Source: Cunninghamia lanceolata (lineage: Eukaryota; Streptophyta; Pinopsida; Cupressales; Cupressaceae). Taken from it: a stretch of DNA of 64,000 nucleotides. Each line of letters starts with the position of its first letter. Within the stretch, counting starts at the first letter, position 1. The position numbers were made by a program, and so were the translations under genes. The notes under the pieces were generated by a model. The model was not told the DNA's origin. It saw only the letters and a list, made by a program, of their open reading frames with translations, and did not search any database. Shown one piece after another: positions 44,051 through 57,103 of the stretch. The stretch is from contig BSBN01000254.1 of the NCBI GenBank assembly GCA_027924645.1, positions 12,728,001-12,792,000 on the forward strand, read 5' to 3'.

Positions 44051-44309
44051 GTACCTTATAAATCAGTAGATTAGGTCTCTATGTTTTCAATAGATGTTGT
44101 TACACCTTAGTTTAGATTTTTTTTCCCTAAGTACTTCTGCACAGGTTGCATTGTCATTAGGAGAATGCAGGCCTCTTCCCTTTTTTGTGTTTTGGGGGTA
44201 GGTTTCAACTTTCCAGCATGTTTTTGACTTGACCACATGCCCAATGGCTACTTAAGGCCACTGGTCCCATTTATTTAGCAGGCAACCACCCCATAGAGGT
44301 CACCAAGAA
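44051..44309 (+). other. 3' non-coding end of the plus-strand Gypsy
   Basis: Between the integrase end and the 3' LTR. A TTTTGGGGGTAGG tract lies near 44191. Directly before the LTR (AGAGGTCACCAAGAA) the purine tract is weak, so the plus-strand primer site has probably decayed or is the upstream one. Confidence 0.5.
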
Positions 44310-46765
44310 TGTTGTCCCATTTTTCTCTGCCCAGAGTCAAATGGTTAACCTAGTATTTCCTTGAAAATCCTTTGGAAATGTTCCTATAAAGCTTAAATTG
44401 CCAAATTTCCTAAAAATCCTTGCCTAAAAAACCTTACCATTGGAAAGAGCTTGAAAAAATAGGTAGGTTTGCCTTTTACACCCCCTTGAGATTCAGCCAG
44501 ATAAAGAAGTTATTCATGGTCAAAGTTTTGGTCAACATACAGTTCAAATGTACATTTGGCGAGCTTGCAAATCTCTATCGGCCTTAGAAAATGATGAAAA
44601 GGGTAAGTTGTATGCATTTTGGAATGCATATTGGGCTCAAGGAAAGACATATACATTGAGGGAATCTATCGCAGATTCTAGGAATATTCCCTCAATGTAT
44701 ATCAGGTTCCGCATGCATATTGTGTTGTATGTCTGAACATGCAACGGTTACATACAAGGCAGATTCCCAAAATATTCTACAAATGTATATTTTCTTTGTA
44801 TATCAGGTTTGTATATTCGCACATACAACCTAACATACAATCAAAATATACAAGGCCGATTATATGCATGTGAACAGTGGAATGTACATTCAGCCTTGTA
44901 TGTTTCTTTGTATATTTCGCTTGTATGTTTTGCACATACAAGCGAAACATACAAAGAAACATACAAGGCCAAATGTACAAGAGGTGGGGCCTGTGCACAT
45001 ACAAGGCCAATTGTATGTTAGAAGACATAGGTGAGCATGAATAGTAGAATGTATATTTCACTTGTATGTTTCCACATACAAAGTCGATATACAAAGGTTT
45101 ACATACAAGTTGGATCCGATTGCATTTTTAACCTATTTTATAAAGTCTTGGGGTCCACCTTGTATATGGGTGATTTTATATTGTGATATACAAGTCAAAG
45201 ATACAAGGGTTGTATGCAAGGCAGACTTGAATTGAAGATCAAATTCAGCATTTCAGGTCTCAGGTCCGCCTTGTATATGTATAAGTGTTTTGTATATTTG
45301 AACATGCAGGGAAATATACAAACAAAGTGATACAAACTGGATCCGACCCAGTAATCAAAGCAGTTGATAAAATTTTGGGGTCCATGGCTTGTATATTTGG
45401 TGCTTGTATATTGCGATATACAAGCAAACAGACAAAGGAAGTATACAAGCCGGATTTCAACGTCTTTTCAGGCTATTTCATAAAATTTGAAGTCTACAGC
45501 TTGCATGTACAATTGTGCTTGTATATTGCAATATGCAAAGGGTAGATACAGTTTTCAGTGATGCTCCTTGAACTAGCTCAGCAACGAATCAGGCGGTGCC
45601 ACGTGGCTGCAGACATACATGCAAGTTAACATAGAAATGATGGGGCCTGCATATACAAAGGGAAATTGTATGCATATACAATTTCAAAATTCAAAGGGCA
45701 AATTCAAGCAATATATACATAGATGTAAAGCGATATATACAGGCGGTTGACCAAAACTTTGAGCACCTATATCTCCTCCGTCCTGGTGAATTTGGACATG
45801 CTGTAATAGACAAAGATACATATTTTTGTCCCCTCTTTCATTTGGCAAGGTTTTCAGGAGTTTTTATCACTTTTCAATTTCAGATCTAGAGTCGCATGTT
45901 TTTAGCAGTGAACATTCTAGCGACTACATTAAGTAGATGAATATATTTTCAGCATTCATTGCTGCACCATGATGAGGCAGCTCACATTGATGTTTAAAGA
46001 TATTTCCCTACCGCCCTATTTTAGATATTTTTCATAAATGTGTTGCTGAGAAAGGACGAGTATGCTGCTTGCATTAAAGACAGAGAATATCTTCTAGCTG
46101 CCTAGTGCCAGATATTCGATGCCATAACTTCTGCAGGTAGACAGTCATTCAAGCGAGGATATTTTCTGAGACAACTCTTAGAGCAATTTTTGTAACCAAC
46201 TTAGGGTTAGTTTAGAATGCTATATATATGCATTCATATGATATAAATAAGGTTGGAAATTTTTTAGCATTCAGGCTTTCTATTTTCAAAACAGAGCCTT
46301 TTATACTGTAACTGTGCCTTCCCACTGAAAATACTCAAGTTATTTTGCCTCTTTGGACTGATTTCTAGTCTTGTGTGAATCTGCATATGGTTGTTTGTGA
46401 ATGTCTCTATTCCTCTCAATCATCTGGTTTCTCACTTTTGCTAGGATCAATTGAATCTGTGTATGTTTGCTTGTTATATTTGGTTATGCTGTGCATTTCC
46501 TTAGTATTGTGAGGGTTCTTTTATTAAACTTGGTGAATCACCCTTTATTTTCAAGCTTTGGTTTCGTCCTTCACTTTAAAGCATTCCTTCTCTCTTTTCC
46601 TCTTAAGATTTAGTAGTTTTAGGTGGTAACCAGTTAAGGAAGCTAGCCTCCTCTGGAGGTCTGATCTCATTTAGCAAAGTCCCACACTTAGAGATCATTC
46701 CCATGTTACTCCAGATTGCTGAAGTTTCGCAACTGTATGCAATGGTGCAAATCTGCATGATAACA
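44310..46765 (+). repeat. 3' LTR of the plus-strand Gypsy
   Basis: 2456 bases starting TGTTGTCCCATTTTTC and ending GATAACA before GTATC. The long hairpin of the 5' LTR is here extended: 44895-44928 pairs with 44934-44967 (34-base arms, one mismatch, 5-base loop). More CTTGTATAT/ATATACAAG palindromes lie at 45160-45540. Confidence 0.9.
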
Positions 46766-46770
46766 GTATC

Positions 46771-47270
46771 TTCAATTTTTGTTGCATATTTGAAGGTGGT
46801 TCCTAGTGTTTCAAATTTCAAGAACCCCATCTCAGTTTCAATATATTAGTGCAACCCACTATGATAAAACCTAATGTTTCTCTGTCTCTTGGATGCCAAC
46901 CTTGGTAGATAATGCATGGAAAGTATTAGTGTTGTCTTGAATAGATTGGTCCATTTTCTATCAAAGCAACTACCACTACATATATGTCTCCTCATATATG
47001 TATTCTAGAAAGTATTCTTCTTTCATGTATTCCACAAATTCTCCCCATACGGGGCTATCATATATCTCCTTATAAAATTCTTGATCATTAGGGACTTCTT
47101 TGGAAAATAAATTAGCCTTCCATGATTGTTTAACATGGCATTCAACTTTGAGGAGAGAAAATGTTATTTTTTCTATATCAGAGAAGTGATTCACATACAA
47201 TTATTTTTCTAGTTTTTATAAATAGTCATCTAAATAATTTGCATCAATTTTTCCTTCAAAAATTGGAACA
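46771..47270 (-). pseudogene. Old Gypsy gag (minus)
   Basis: Reading down from about 47270: PIFEGKIDANYLDDYL, then VNHFSDIEKITFSLLKVECH, VKQSWKANLF, WGEFVEYMKEEYFLEYIYEE and, further on, NTFHALSTKVGI and MGFLKFETLGTTFKYATKIE. This is the retrotrans_gag pattern of plant Gypsy (FxGxxDAxxLDxWLxxLE ... ALLKLxGxAxxWW ... WxxFxxxLxxxY). It runs exactly into the GTATC duplication and resumes at 28310, so it is the gag of the element whose protease and RT lie at 27030-28180. Several stops. Confidence 0.8.
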
Positions 47271-49270
47271 TCAAAATTCACTTGCACCTTGCAAGGGGTG
47301 TGACCACTGAATGGAATTTTCTTTTTTTTTTAAGTTGTTGATTTCCTCTACTCTTCTAGAGCAACTAAGAAAATTGACTTATCATCTCCTCATTTTCTTT
47401 TCATAAAGCCTCTTCAACCATCATTTTGAAGGGAAGATAATGAATCTCCATGTTCTTCCACCATCTTCAGTCATGTACATTTCAAAGGGAGATAATCTAA
47501 TGGATTTTATGTCTCCAATCCTAGCCTTTCAAAACCTAACCTTGCGTGATGCGACATACAAGGGCAAAGATGTTTGAATTAGAACCTAACTTCCTACAAT
47601 TAGTGTAAATAGAGCTTTGTCATATAAGAAGCTTGGATTGGACATCATTACTATATTTAATAGTACACTTAGCTCATCTATACACTTTCAAGTAAAGAAT
47701 TTGTTAGAATAATTGCAGTGACAAGGACAATGATATTCTCAAGTGTATAAGAAAGAATGGTTGCCAAGGCAAGACAACATCCACATGGTGACACTCACCA
47801 TAAAAAAACCTTGATTTTATAGATCATGCCAAAAATATGCATAATGATGTGTTGCTGATATTAACAGTGGGACTGACCACTATGGAGTGAGCATATGAAT
47901 CTATTGTGAATGGATACTCCTTTTACATTTCCAATTTGGTGAATGGAAAGTGTGATTGAATTTCTGAATCATAGTAGAAACTATCTAAATATCCAATAAC
48001 TTCAATGGAAATAAGACATGCAAACAAACAAAAGATAATATATTTTCAAACAGATTTACCTCGTGCCTTCCATTGTTGCCTATCTTTCTTTGATCTTACG
48101 TGATTGTAGAGCTCTCAGAAGTTGTACTTCCTTGTTGTTAAGATGACAAAGATTGAATGGCTATGTGGAGGATTATGCAATGAGACTATAATGCAATAAC
48201 TAAGATGAAGGATAGAGATAATGATATGCTTCCATGGTTGATGATAATGAGATGAGGATAATGAAAGCTAGATACAAATGCAATGGAGCCAAAGGCACGC
48301 TTGGGAGCTACAAAATTTGTACAAAATAAGATTACTAAAAGCTTGAGAGGATGAAAAATGGGTGTGAGAACTTTTCTTTTATAGGCTAAGGATGGACCAA
48401 TTCCAAGTGTCATAAGATCCATGATTGGAGGAATTATCTATGATGTGTACGGTTGAGATGGAGTTGAGGGAGATAATCATGGGAAATGTTCCTACTCTAT
48501 TTACAAGGTAGAGGAATAAGTGGATCCATGCTCCACATATCATTGTTCTCACAAATGACCTATGAGTTAAAAGTGGAAGACTTTGAGGAGATTATGGAAG
48601 AACGATTCCTGACCTATTGGAATGTGAGAGATGAACTAGAATTAGAAAGACAAGTGTCTTTGAGCATAAAGGTGATTGAGAGATAATAGGACATATGTGG
48701 GTGAGGATAATTAGCTAATTAAATATTAAAATATTTAATTATGTGTGCAACATGGTGAGATGGAAGTGACGTGGATGAGATGATGTGGAATTATAGAATT
48801 TAAGACTTTGGAATAGAAGAATTTGTGATTAACTAAATAATTTAGGATTATTTAAGTAGATGAGGCATTAGAGGAATTAGGGTATTTTAATTAAATAAAT
48901 TGCTTTTATTTAATTATTGGAAGATTAAGATGAATGTGAATCAGATAAATAAATTAGGATATTTATTTATTGATAGAAGAATAGGAATAAAATAAATATT
49001 AAAATATTTATTTAATTCGACTCAAGCCATTTTTAGGTGTATACATTTTGCCCCTCTTTGAGACAATGTGTTTTACCATGTTGTTACAAAGAATAATTTT
49101 TTTTTGACTATGATACATGCCCTAGTTTGCCCCTAGTAGAGGTTTAATGATGATAGGATGCCCACTCGAGAGATTGGTGAGGATTAATTTTGCAAAAGGA
49201 TGACAAATGATCTCATGATAAAGAAGAATGATAAAGGATGGTTAAGAAAATAGAGGATGCATGATAAGGG
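47271..49270. other. Unassigned, probably 5' non-coding part of the old minus-strand Gypsy
   Basis: About 2 kb upstream, in minus orientation, of the old Gypsy gag. No coding frame is convincing (48186-48422 minus and 48486-48686 plus show no motif). Two AT palindromes, about 48716-48741 and 48990-49013, share AAATATTAAAATATTTA. The TTTTGCCCCTCTTTGA word near 49048 is typical of some plant LTRs. LTR boundaries could not be fixed. Confidence 0.35.
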
Positions 49271-49975
49271 TGTTGGCAAGAGACACTGTGTGGCTTCATA
49301 AGTGTTTTCATTGATGGCAACAAAGTCTATCCCACACATCCATAGTACATAGTATGCCTATACCGGAAGTCACATTGAAGATTGTTTTAGTCTGGTGAAC
49401 AAGAATACAGTATGTAATAAGGTCTAACAATTAGGTCCGAATCTCTCAGATGATGTAACTCAGTAAGTTGAGGACCTAGACAAGTCAAGAGGCATATCAT
49501 GACTACTATATTCTAGAGATTTAGCCTTCGGTGATAAAGCATGAAGAATATATGAGCATCTGAGTGTTGGGTTCCCATCTGGTAGAGTAGACAGAGGAAG
49601 AACCGACCAACAGAGTATCAGACTTTAATCTGGATGTGTAAAAGGTCTTTATCAAGCAATTTGTGGGATTATACATTATTGTCAAACATGATTAATGACT
49701 TCTATGCTTAAGTTTTTGATACGCATCACAAATCAAGCATGGATTTAGTTGACAGATCAATAACTTGCAAACATCTTGAGTGTACTTCTTGCCAACTAGA
49801 AAGTTGATGAAAATCCTTGATGTGGATATATATACCAGATGGATTCCAACATGTAAGTGTGTGTGTTGAAGATGTGAAGAAATAAGGTGCGAAGAAAAGT
49901 AGAGATAAGTGTGAGAACAACAATTCAAGTCCCGTATTTGACTGAATAACAACATTGAACAAAGGAAGAATGAAG
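49271..49975 (+). repeat. LTR of element C, first part
   Basis: It starts TGTTGGCAAGAG and runs to the TGAAG target duplication at 49971-49975. No coding frame; the minus-strand frames at 49692-50048 run across the junction with the nested Copia. The start is inferred from the TG terminus and cannot be checked without the second LTR. Confidence 0.5.
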
Positions 49976-51270
49976 TGTTGACTCTAGGGCATACAACTGA
50001 GAGGGGGGGGTGAATCAGTTGTATAAAAATATTGCTTATCTTTTTCAAACACTTGATTCATCTTGTTAGTTAACAGCATATCAATTAATCATCCATGAAA
50101 GTAAAACGCACAAGCTCAAGAGCAGATAAACATCAACACATTGAACACGAAGATTTTGACATGGAAAACCCGGTTAAGGGAAAAAACCACGGGGTGATTA
50201 ACCCAAGGATTATTCTCTGTTAAAAGAATAAGAAAAGGAATGGCACTTGCCAATTAGGGCTCACAGCCTGAGCACACTGCTCACAAAGAGGCCCACTGCC
50301 TACAAGGAGACACACTGTCTACAAAGTGATAAGAATCACAGTCTTGAACCTGAGAATGACATCTTTACCATGTCTGGATCAGTTCCATTTAAGCCCAAAA
50401 CCTCTGCTCTGCCTTTCACACTTCTCTTCGCTACACCACTCTCATCCACACAATCCACACTTTGAAATGAACTCACAAACCTTTATTTATACAAGACATC
50501 GACTTAGGAACAATCATCTAAGTTGGCAATCAACCATAAGAATATCAGCAAGATAAATAACACATCTGGTCGGCTATCACAAGAACATTCACAGGATGAA
50601 CAACTCATCCGGTCGGCTAGTTAGAGCAAGAACTTCATCTGGAAGAATATCTTCAATTCTGGGCTCTACCATCAATGCGGACCAACAACACAACCTCAAC
50701 ATGATCCAAGGACATTTCCAATCCTGCCTGAATGACCAGGTACATCCGCACTTCCTCTACTTACTGGAATCTCTTCTCTTCCTTATCCGGAACTTCAAGA
50801 ACACAATCTGTTGCCACTGTCATAATGCAAAAGGTACTCCCGGACCTTCAAATCATACACAACTCGAGATGACACATCACAAGGACATTCTAAACACTCC
50901 TTCCAATCCGCATATTAGGATTATATAATTCGGGACCTCACCGGACCTTTCTGTGATCCTCTGTCACCTCTGAACACTTGCTGGAACCGATTCCACACCG
51001 ACAGCCACAAATCCTTCAGATCTTTATGCGGACCTCTAAAATCTTAACTAATGCATCTCAAGACTCATATCTACAAACCCTTTAATCCAGATCCTCCGGT
51101 TCACATCCTATACAATACATTTGTCTTCTTCTCATCACTGTTCTTCATTGTTCCTGACTCAGGCTAATTTTCTCAAATCCTCAGCACACTGGTCATCGAA
51201 TCCTTCTTGTTAATGTAATATGAGTATGTTGACATCAATGACAACACTGGTTCACCTCATACTTGCAACA
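49976..51270 (-). repeat. 3' LTR of Copia copy 2
   Basis: 1295 bases, minus strand TGTTGCAAG...GAGTCAACA. Fewer CCGG words than copy 1, because several have become CTGG or CCAG. The inverted repeat around the G run (about 49990-50024) is conserved. Confidence 0.9.
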
Positions 51271-51584
51271 ATCTCCCCCTTTGTCATTGATGGCAACATA
51301 TGATGTGAAAAACCATCAAGACAAGAACTTCTCCTTTCTGTCACAGCTCCCCCTATCAGCAACATGTCTTCTCCTCATTTACTGCTCCCCCTTTGATCAT
51401 CAGCTGCTTGTTTTTCACATGTCTTCTCTCCCCCTTTGACATCAATGGAAAAAGGGCTCATACTTACAATTTTAACACATTAGAGTCATACCAGCTGCTC
51501 CCCCTTAGTAGCAGCTCCCCATCATCAATCCAGATCACAAGATATGACTGTGATATCCACCAGACTGATGCACATCAGTGCATC
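51271..51584 (-). promoter_or_regulatory. Multiple polypurine tracts (copy 2)
   Basis: The same arrangement as in copy 1: ACAAAGGGGGAGAT next to the LTR and further AAGGGGGAG-like motifs near 51355, 51393, 51437 and 51505 on the minus strand. Confidence 0.65.
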
Positions 51585-53666
51585 CTAGTTCATCACCGGA
51601 GGGGCCATGACCCCTAACTTCTCCCAGAGATATTCAAAAGAGTCCTTGGGAAGAGGTTTAGTAAAGATATCTACAATCTGATCCTTGGAGGGAACATACT
51701 CCAACCTGACTTCTTCCTTGTTCACTTGTTCTCTCAAAAAGTGAAATTTGATAGATATGTGCTTAGTCTTAGAGTGCATTACTGGATTCTTGGAAATATT
51801 AATTGCACTTGAATTATCACAGAAAATTGTTATAGGCTCCTCATTTTCAACTTTAATGTCTCTTAGCATCTGCTTCATCCATAAGATTTGAGTGCAACTA
51901 CCTACTGCTTCAATGTATTCTGCTTCAGTTGTAGACAGAGATATTGCATCTTGTTTCTTGCTTAGCCAAGAGACCAATCTCTTCCCTGAAAAGAATGCTC
52001 CACCACTGGTGCTCTTCCGGTCATCCACATCTCCTGCCCAATCTGCATCTGTGTAAGCATGAAGAGAGAAATCTGGATCTCTAGGGTACCATAAACCATA
52101 CTCAGCTATTCCTTTCAAGTACCTAAAAATTCTTTTGATTGCCATAACATGAGATTCTCTAGGATCAGCCTGAAATCTTGCCACAAGACCAACAGCCTGC
52201 ATTATATCTGGTCTGGTTTGAGTGAGATACAACAATCCGCCAATCATTGATCTATACTTTGTCTGATCTGCCTTTGGAGAGTCATCATCTTTGCTCAACT
52301 TACATCCGGTTGCCATGGGAGTGTTCATTGGCTTTGAATCTTCCATACCAAATTTCCTTAACAATTCTTTCACATATTTGGTCTGAGAAATGAAGATCCC
52401 TTTCTTTGTTTGAGTAATTTGCAGACCCAAGAAGAAATTCAGTTCACCAAGCATAGACATTTCAAACTCACTTTTCATCTGATTTGCAAAAGTTTTGCAC
52501 ATACTATCTCTTCGTCTAAAAATGATATCATCCACAAACACTTCAACAATCAAAATGTTTTCATGATCAATTTTGAAATATAAGTTACTGTCAGCAGTAC
52601 CTTTGCTGAATCCAATCTGCACAAGATGCTTATCCAACCTTTCATACCAAGCTCTTGGGGATTGTTTTAATCCATACAATGCTTTTTTTAACTTGCAGAC
52701 CATATCATCATTGTCAGACAATTGAAATCCATCCGGTTGTTCAATGTAAACTTCTTCTTCTAGATCACCATTTAGGAAGGCAGACTTGACATCCATCTGA
52801 TATACCTTGAAGTCTTTAAAGGCAGCAAATGCAAGAAATAATCTGACTGCTTCAATTCTTGCCACCGGAGCAAAGGTCTCTTCAAAATCAATTCCTTCTA
52901 TTTGAGAGTATCCATTGCAAACCAATCTAGCTTTGTTTCTGATTACTTCACCAGCTTCATTTAATTTGTTCCAGAAGACCCATTTGGTTCCAATCACATT
53001 CCTGTCTCTAGGTCTGGGAACAAGATCCCAAGTATGTTTTTTCTCAATTTGCATTAATTCATCTTTCATTGCTTTGGTCCAGTTTTCATCATTGCAGGCT
53101 TCATTTACTTTTTTAGGTTCAATCTTTGAAATCAGCAAACATTCATCCTGATATTGAGCAACATTCCTTCTAGTTTGCACACCTTTGCTTCTGTCACCTA
53201 TGATCTGATCTTCAGAGTGGTTCAGTGTTACATACCTTGGAATTTTGGGAGTATCCTGCACTGCTGCTTCTTGATCAGGCTCATTCAAACCTATCTCTTC
53301 TTCCTGATTTACTAGATCAGGCTGACTCTGACTTACTGGAGAGGATTGAGTTCCTTGAACCTAAACACTGTCTTGGTCATCTTCATCAAACTCATAAAAT
53401 CTTGAGGGCTTCTCAATTCCTTCATCAACTTTCACATTAGTGCTTTCTATCATCTTCCTCAGTCTCTTATTGTAACACCGGTATGCTTTGCTTTGAGTGG
53501 AGTAACCCAAGAAAATTCTTTCATCACTTCTAGCATCAAACATCCCTAGATCTTCATCTCTTTTAATATAACACTTGCTACCAAATACTCTGAAGTATTT
53601 CACAGTAGGAGTGATGCCAAACCAGAGTTCATAGGGGGTCTTACCAGTATTGTTTCTGATTTGAAC
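51585..53666 (-). pseudogene. Copia copy 2 polyprotein, C-terminal part: integrase end, RT, RNase H
   Basis: In frame with 53667-55745 and about 95% like copy 1 by eye. The integrase C-terminal part (53603-53364, [15 protein letters not shown]) is followed by a stop TAG at 53361-53363, caused by a 6-base insertion relative to copy 1. The open frame 53288-51585 then has RT ([36 protein letters not shown]) and RNase H ([32 protein letters not shown]), all catalytic residues present. If the two stops were read through, the protein would be two residues longer than copy 1. Confidence 0.92.
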
Positions 53667-55745
53667 TCAATTTAGAGTGTAGACTGCAGTGCTGATAGCT
53701 TCTTTCCAGAACATCTGAGGAACATTTGCTTCCAACATCATTGTCCTGGCAGCTTCCTGGATGGTCCGGTTCTTTCTTTCAACTACTCCATTCTGTTGTG
53801 GAGTCCTAGGAGCAGACAATTGTCTCCTTATACCCTGCTTCTCACAAAAGTCAATGAACTCACCAGATGTAAATTCACCACCTCTATCAGACCTTGGACA
53901 CTTCAGTTTCAATCCGGTTTGATTCTCTACCATAGCTTTGAAGATTTTGAACTTCTCAAATGCTTCTGATTTTTCTTTTAGGAAGGTAACCCATATCATC
54001 CGGGAATGGTCATCAATTAACAACATGAAATATCTATCACCTTGCAGACTCTTGATTCTTGTCAGACCACAGAGATCAGTATGTATCAATTCCAACAATC
54101 CGATAGAGGACTGATCTTTGCTTTTGAAGGAGACTCTGCTTTGTTTACCTAGATGACATTCTTTGCACAAACTATTTATAGGTTTCATCAATTTTGGAAG
54201 ATCTCTTACAGCCTGAGTATTGCTTATCTTGATGATGTTATCAAAATTTACATGACACATTCTTCTATGCCATAACCAACTCTGATCAATTTGAACAAAC
54301 AGACAACTTTTATTTGAACCAACCAGATGAAAGATATTACCTTTTGTCTGAGTACCGGATGCAATTTCAGTTCTAGAGCTTGTAAAGATTCTGTGTTTTC
54401 CATTCTTAAACCGGAGATCATAGCCTTTGTCTACTAACTGACCAACACTGAGAAGATTGTGCTTCAATCCTTCAACATATAGTACATTACCTGTTTTGCT
54501 CTTTCCATCAAAGGAAATAGTTCCCCTACCTCTGATTCTGCCAGCAGAATTGTCACCAAACTTTACCATTCCTCCTTCATACCTTTCCAAATCCAAGAAC
54601 TTATCCTTGTCACTAGTCATATGGTGAGAACATCCACTGTCAATAACCCAATCATCCTTTTCTTCCACTTGAGCAGCCAAAGCTTTTTCAACAACTTTGT
54701 GATTGACAGATTCAGAGAGTATTGAATCTTCTTCCTTGATGACAATAAACACCCATTCATTTCTGGATTTGCTTCCTAGTTCTGATTCATCATCTGTTAC
54801 TCCTTCATTGTCATCTTCTTCATGAACATAATAGCAGTTCTTTTGAAGCCTTTGTCTATTAGTATTAGTCCTTGCAGATCTTTCCGGACATCTTGAAGCA
54901 AAATGACCAATCTTATTGCAGTTAAAGCACTTAAAGGGCAGTTTTCCTTCATACTTACCGGATCCTCTTGGTAGTCTTTTTGCAATGAGGGCTTCAAGTT
55001 GAGCTGTTTCTGCTTCTTCTTCTTCCATGTCTCTTCTTGCTTGATCATACCATAACATCTTCCTTGAAGAGTTTTCTCCCAGATCAAATCTTTGTTTGCC
55101 TTTCACATAGGCACTGGCTTTGAAAGCAGATTCAGTCTTGGGAGGATCATCTCCAAACTCAGTCATTTCAAATGTAGCTAGCTTGCCAGCCAATTGTTCT
55201 CTTGTGACAGTTGTGTGGGCTCTGAATTCATCAATTGCAGCAACCTTGATTTTGTAGGCAGCAGGAAGGGATCTGAGGATTTTGCAAACAATCTCATTTT
55301 CATCTAGAGTTCCACCAGCATTTCTAATTCCACACACAAGTTCATTCACTCTTGGCATAAAAGTAGTGATGTTTTCATCATCTCTCATCTTTAATCTTTC
55401 AAATTTCCCTTTCAGACTTTGCAACCTTGCACTCTTGACAAACTCATCTCCCTCATATAGAAGTTCCAGTTTAGTCAGGATCTCATATGCAGTTGGTAGG
55501 TCAATAACATTTGAGAGATCTGAGTCATTCAATGCGCTTAGAAGAGCTTCCTTGGTCCGCAGATTGTTTTCAGCATCTGTGATTTCATTCAGAGTTGTCG
55601 GACCACCTTGTGGAGGTACATATGGTTTTGAAACCATGGCCAAGTATGCTTTTCCCATACATTCCAAGTGACATTTCATGCGACCCTTCCAGAGAGTGAA
55701 ATTGGTTCCATCGAACTTCGGACTATCCTTTTTATATGATGACAT
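53667..55745 (-). pseudogene. Copia copy 2 polyprotein, N-terminal part: gag, protease, integrase core
   Basis: It starts at the ATG at 55745 ([19 protein letters not shown], as in copy 1; an upstream in-frame ATG at 55760 adds five residues). UBN2 gag, zinc knuckle [14 protein letters not shown], protease [17 protein letters not shown] and the integrase core ([25 protein letters not shown]) are all readable. It ends at TGA 53667-53669, where copy 1 has an Arg codon: a CGA-to-TGA change. Confidence 0.92.
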
Positions 55746-55788
55746 CCTGGATCTCCTCAAGGGGTTAAGTTCCTTTTAGAGGAACTTG

Positions 55789-55800
55789 GCTCTGATACCA
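55789..55800 (-). promoter_or_regulatory. Primer-binding site of Copia copy 2
   Basis: Minus strand TGGTATCAGAGC, two bases from the 5' LTR end at 55803. Confidence 0.9.
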
Positions 55801-55802
55801 AT

Positions 55803-57098
55803 TGTTGACTCTAGGGCATACAACTGAGAGGGGGTGGGTGAATCAGTTGTATAAAAATCTTGCTTATCTTTTTCAAACACTTGATTCATCTTGTTAGTTA
55901 ACAGCATATCAATTAATCATCCATGAAAGTAAAACACACAAGCTCAAGAGCAGATAAACATCAACACATTAAACACCAAGATTTTGACGTGGAAAACCCG
56001 GTTAGGGAAAAAACCATGGGGTGATTAACCCAAGGATTATTCTCTGCTAAAAGAATAAGAAAAGGAATGGCACTTGCCAATTAGGGCTCACAGCCTAAGC
56101 ACACTGCTCACAAAGAGGCCCACTGCCTATAAGAAGACACACTGTCTACAAAGTGATAAGAATCACAGTCTTGAACCTGAGAATGACATCTTTACCATGT
56201 CTGGATCAGTTCCATTTAAGCCCAAAACCTCTGCTCTGCCTTTCGCACTTCTCTTTGCTACACCACTCTCATCCACACAATCCACACTTCGAAATGAACT
56301 CACAAACCTTTATTTATACAAGACATCGACTTAGGAACAATCATCTAAGTTGGCAATCAACCATAAGAATATCTGCAAGATAAATAAAACATTCGGTCGG
56401 CCATCACAAGAACATTCGCAGGATAAACAACTCATCCGGTCGGCTAGTCAGAGCAAGAACTTCATCTGGAAGAATATCTTCAATTCTGGGCTCTACCATC
56501 AATGCGGACCAACAACACAACCTCAACATGATCCAAGGACATTTCCAAGCCTGCCTGAATGACCAGGTACATCCGCACTTCCTCTACTTACTGGAATCTC
56601 TTCTCTTCCTTATCCGGAACTTCAAGAACACAATCTGTTGCCACTGTCATAATGCAAAAGGTACTCCCGGACCTCCAAATCATACACAACTCAAGATGAC
56701 ACATCACAAGGACATTCCAAATAGTCCTTCCAATCTGCAGATTAGGATTATACAATTCGGGACCTCACCGGACCTTTCTGTGATCCTCTGTCACCTCTGA
56801 ACACTTGCTGGAACCAGTTCCACACCGACAGCCACAACTCCTTCAGATCTTTATACGGACCTCTGAAATCTTAACTGAAGCATCTCAAGACTCATATCTA
56901 CAAACCCTTTAATCTGTATCCTCTGGTTCACATCCTATACAATACATTTGTCTTCTTCTCATCACTGTTCTTCACTGTTCCTGACTGAGGCTAATTTTCA
57001 AAATATCCTCAGCACACTGGTCATCGAATCCTTCTTGTTAATGCAATATGAGTAAGTTGGCATCAATGACAACACTAGTTCACCTCATACTTGCAACA
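55803..57098 (-). repeat. 5' LTR of Copia copy 2
   Basis: 1296 bases, ending CTTGCAACA on plus before TGAAG. The G run near 55830 is interrupted by a T (GGGGGTGGG). Confidence 0.9.
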
Positions 57099-57103
57099 TG
57101 AAG

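Larger units (their letters stand above)
28311..46770 (+). mobile_element. Plus-strand Gypsy element, full length, with nested Copia
   Basis: LTRs of 2455 and 2456 bases (28316-30770 and 44310-46765) are flanked by the duplication GTATC (28311-28315 and 46766-46770). Both flanks rejoin the same minus-strand Gypsy gag, so boundaries are certain. Inside: PBS-like sequence, gag, [Copia at 32714-39827], protease, an extra RNase H-like domain, RT, RNase H and integrase. The LTRs differ at roughly 5% of positions in the first 200 bases. All genes are broken by stops, most at codons where Gln is expected. Confidence 0.92.
49971..57103 (-). mobile_element. Copia copy 2, full length, slightly broken
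   Basis: The duplication TGAAG (49971-49975 and 57099-57103) brackets LTRs of 1295 and 1296 bases, a PBS, repeated polypurine tracts and a polyprotein with two in-frame stops. Same family as copy 1 and same orientation. It starts TGTTGACTCTAGGGC on plus where copy 1 has TGTTGGATCTAGGGC. LTR differences are more numerous than in copy 1 (for example 50016 region, 50724 against 56551), so it is older. Confidence 0.95.

Noticed and set aside
49692..50048. 118-codon minus-strand frame
   Set aside because: It crosses the junction between element C's LTR and the nested Copia LTR, so it cannot be an old gene; no motif.
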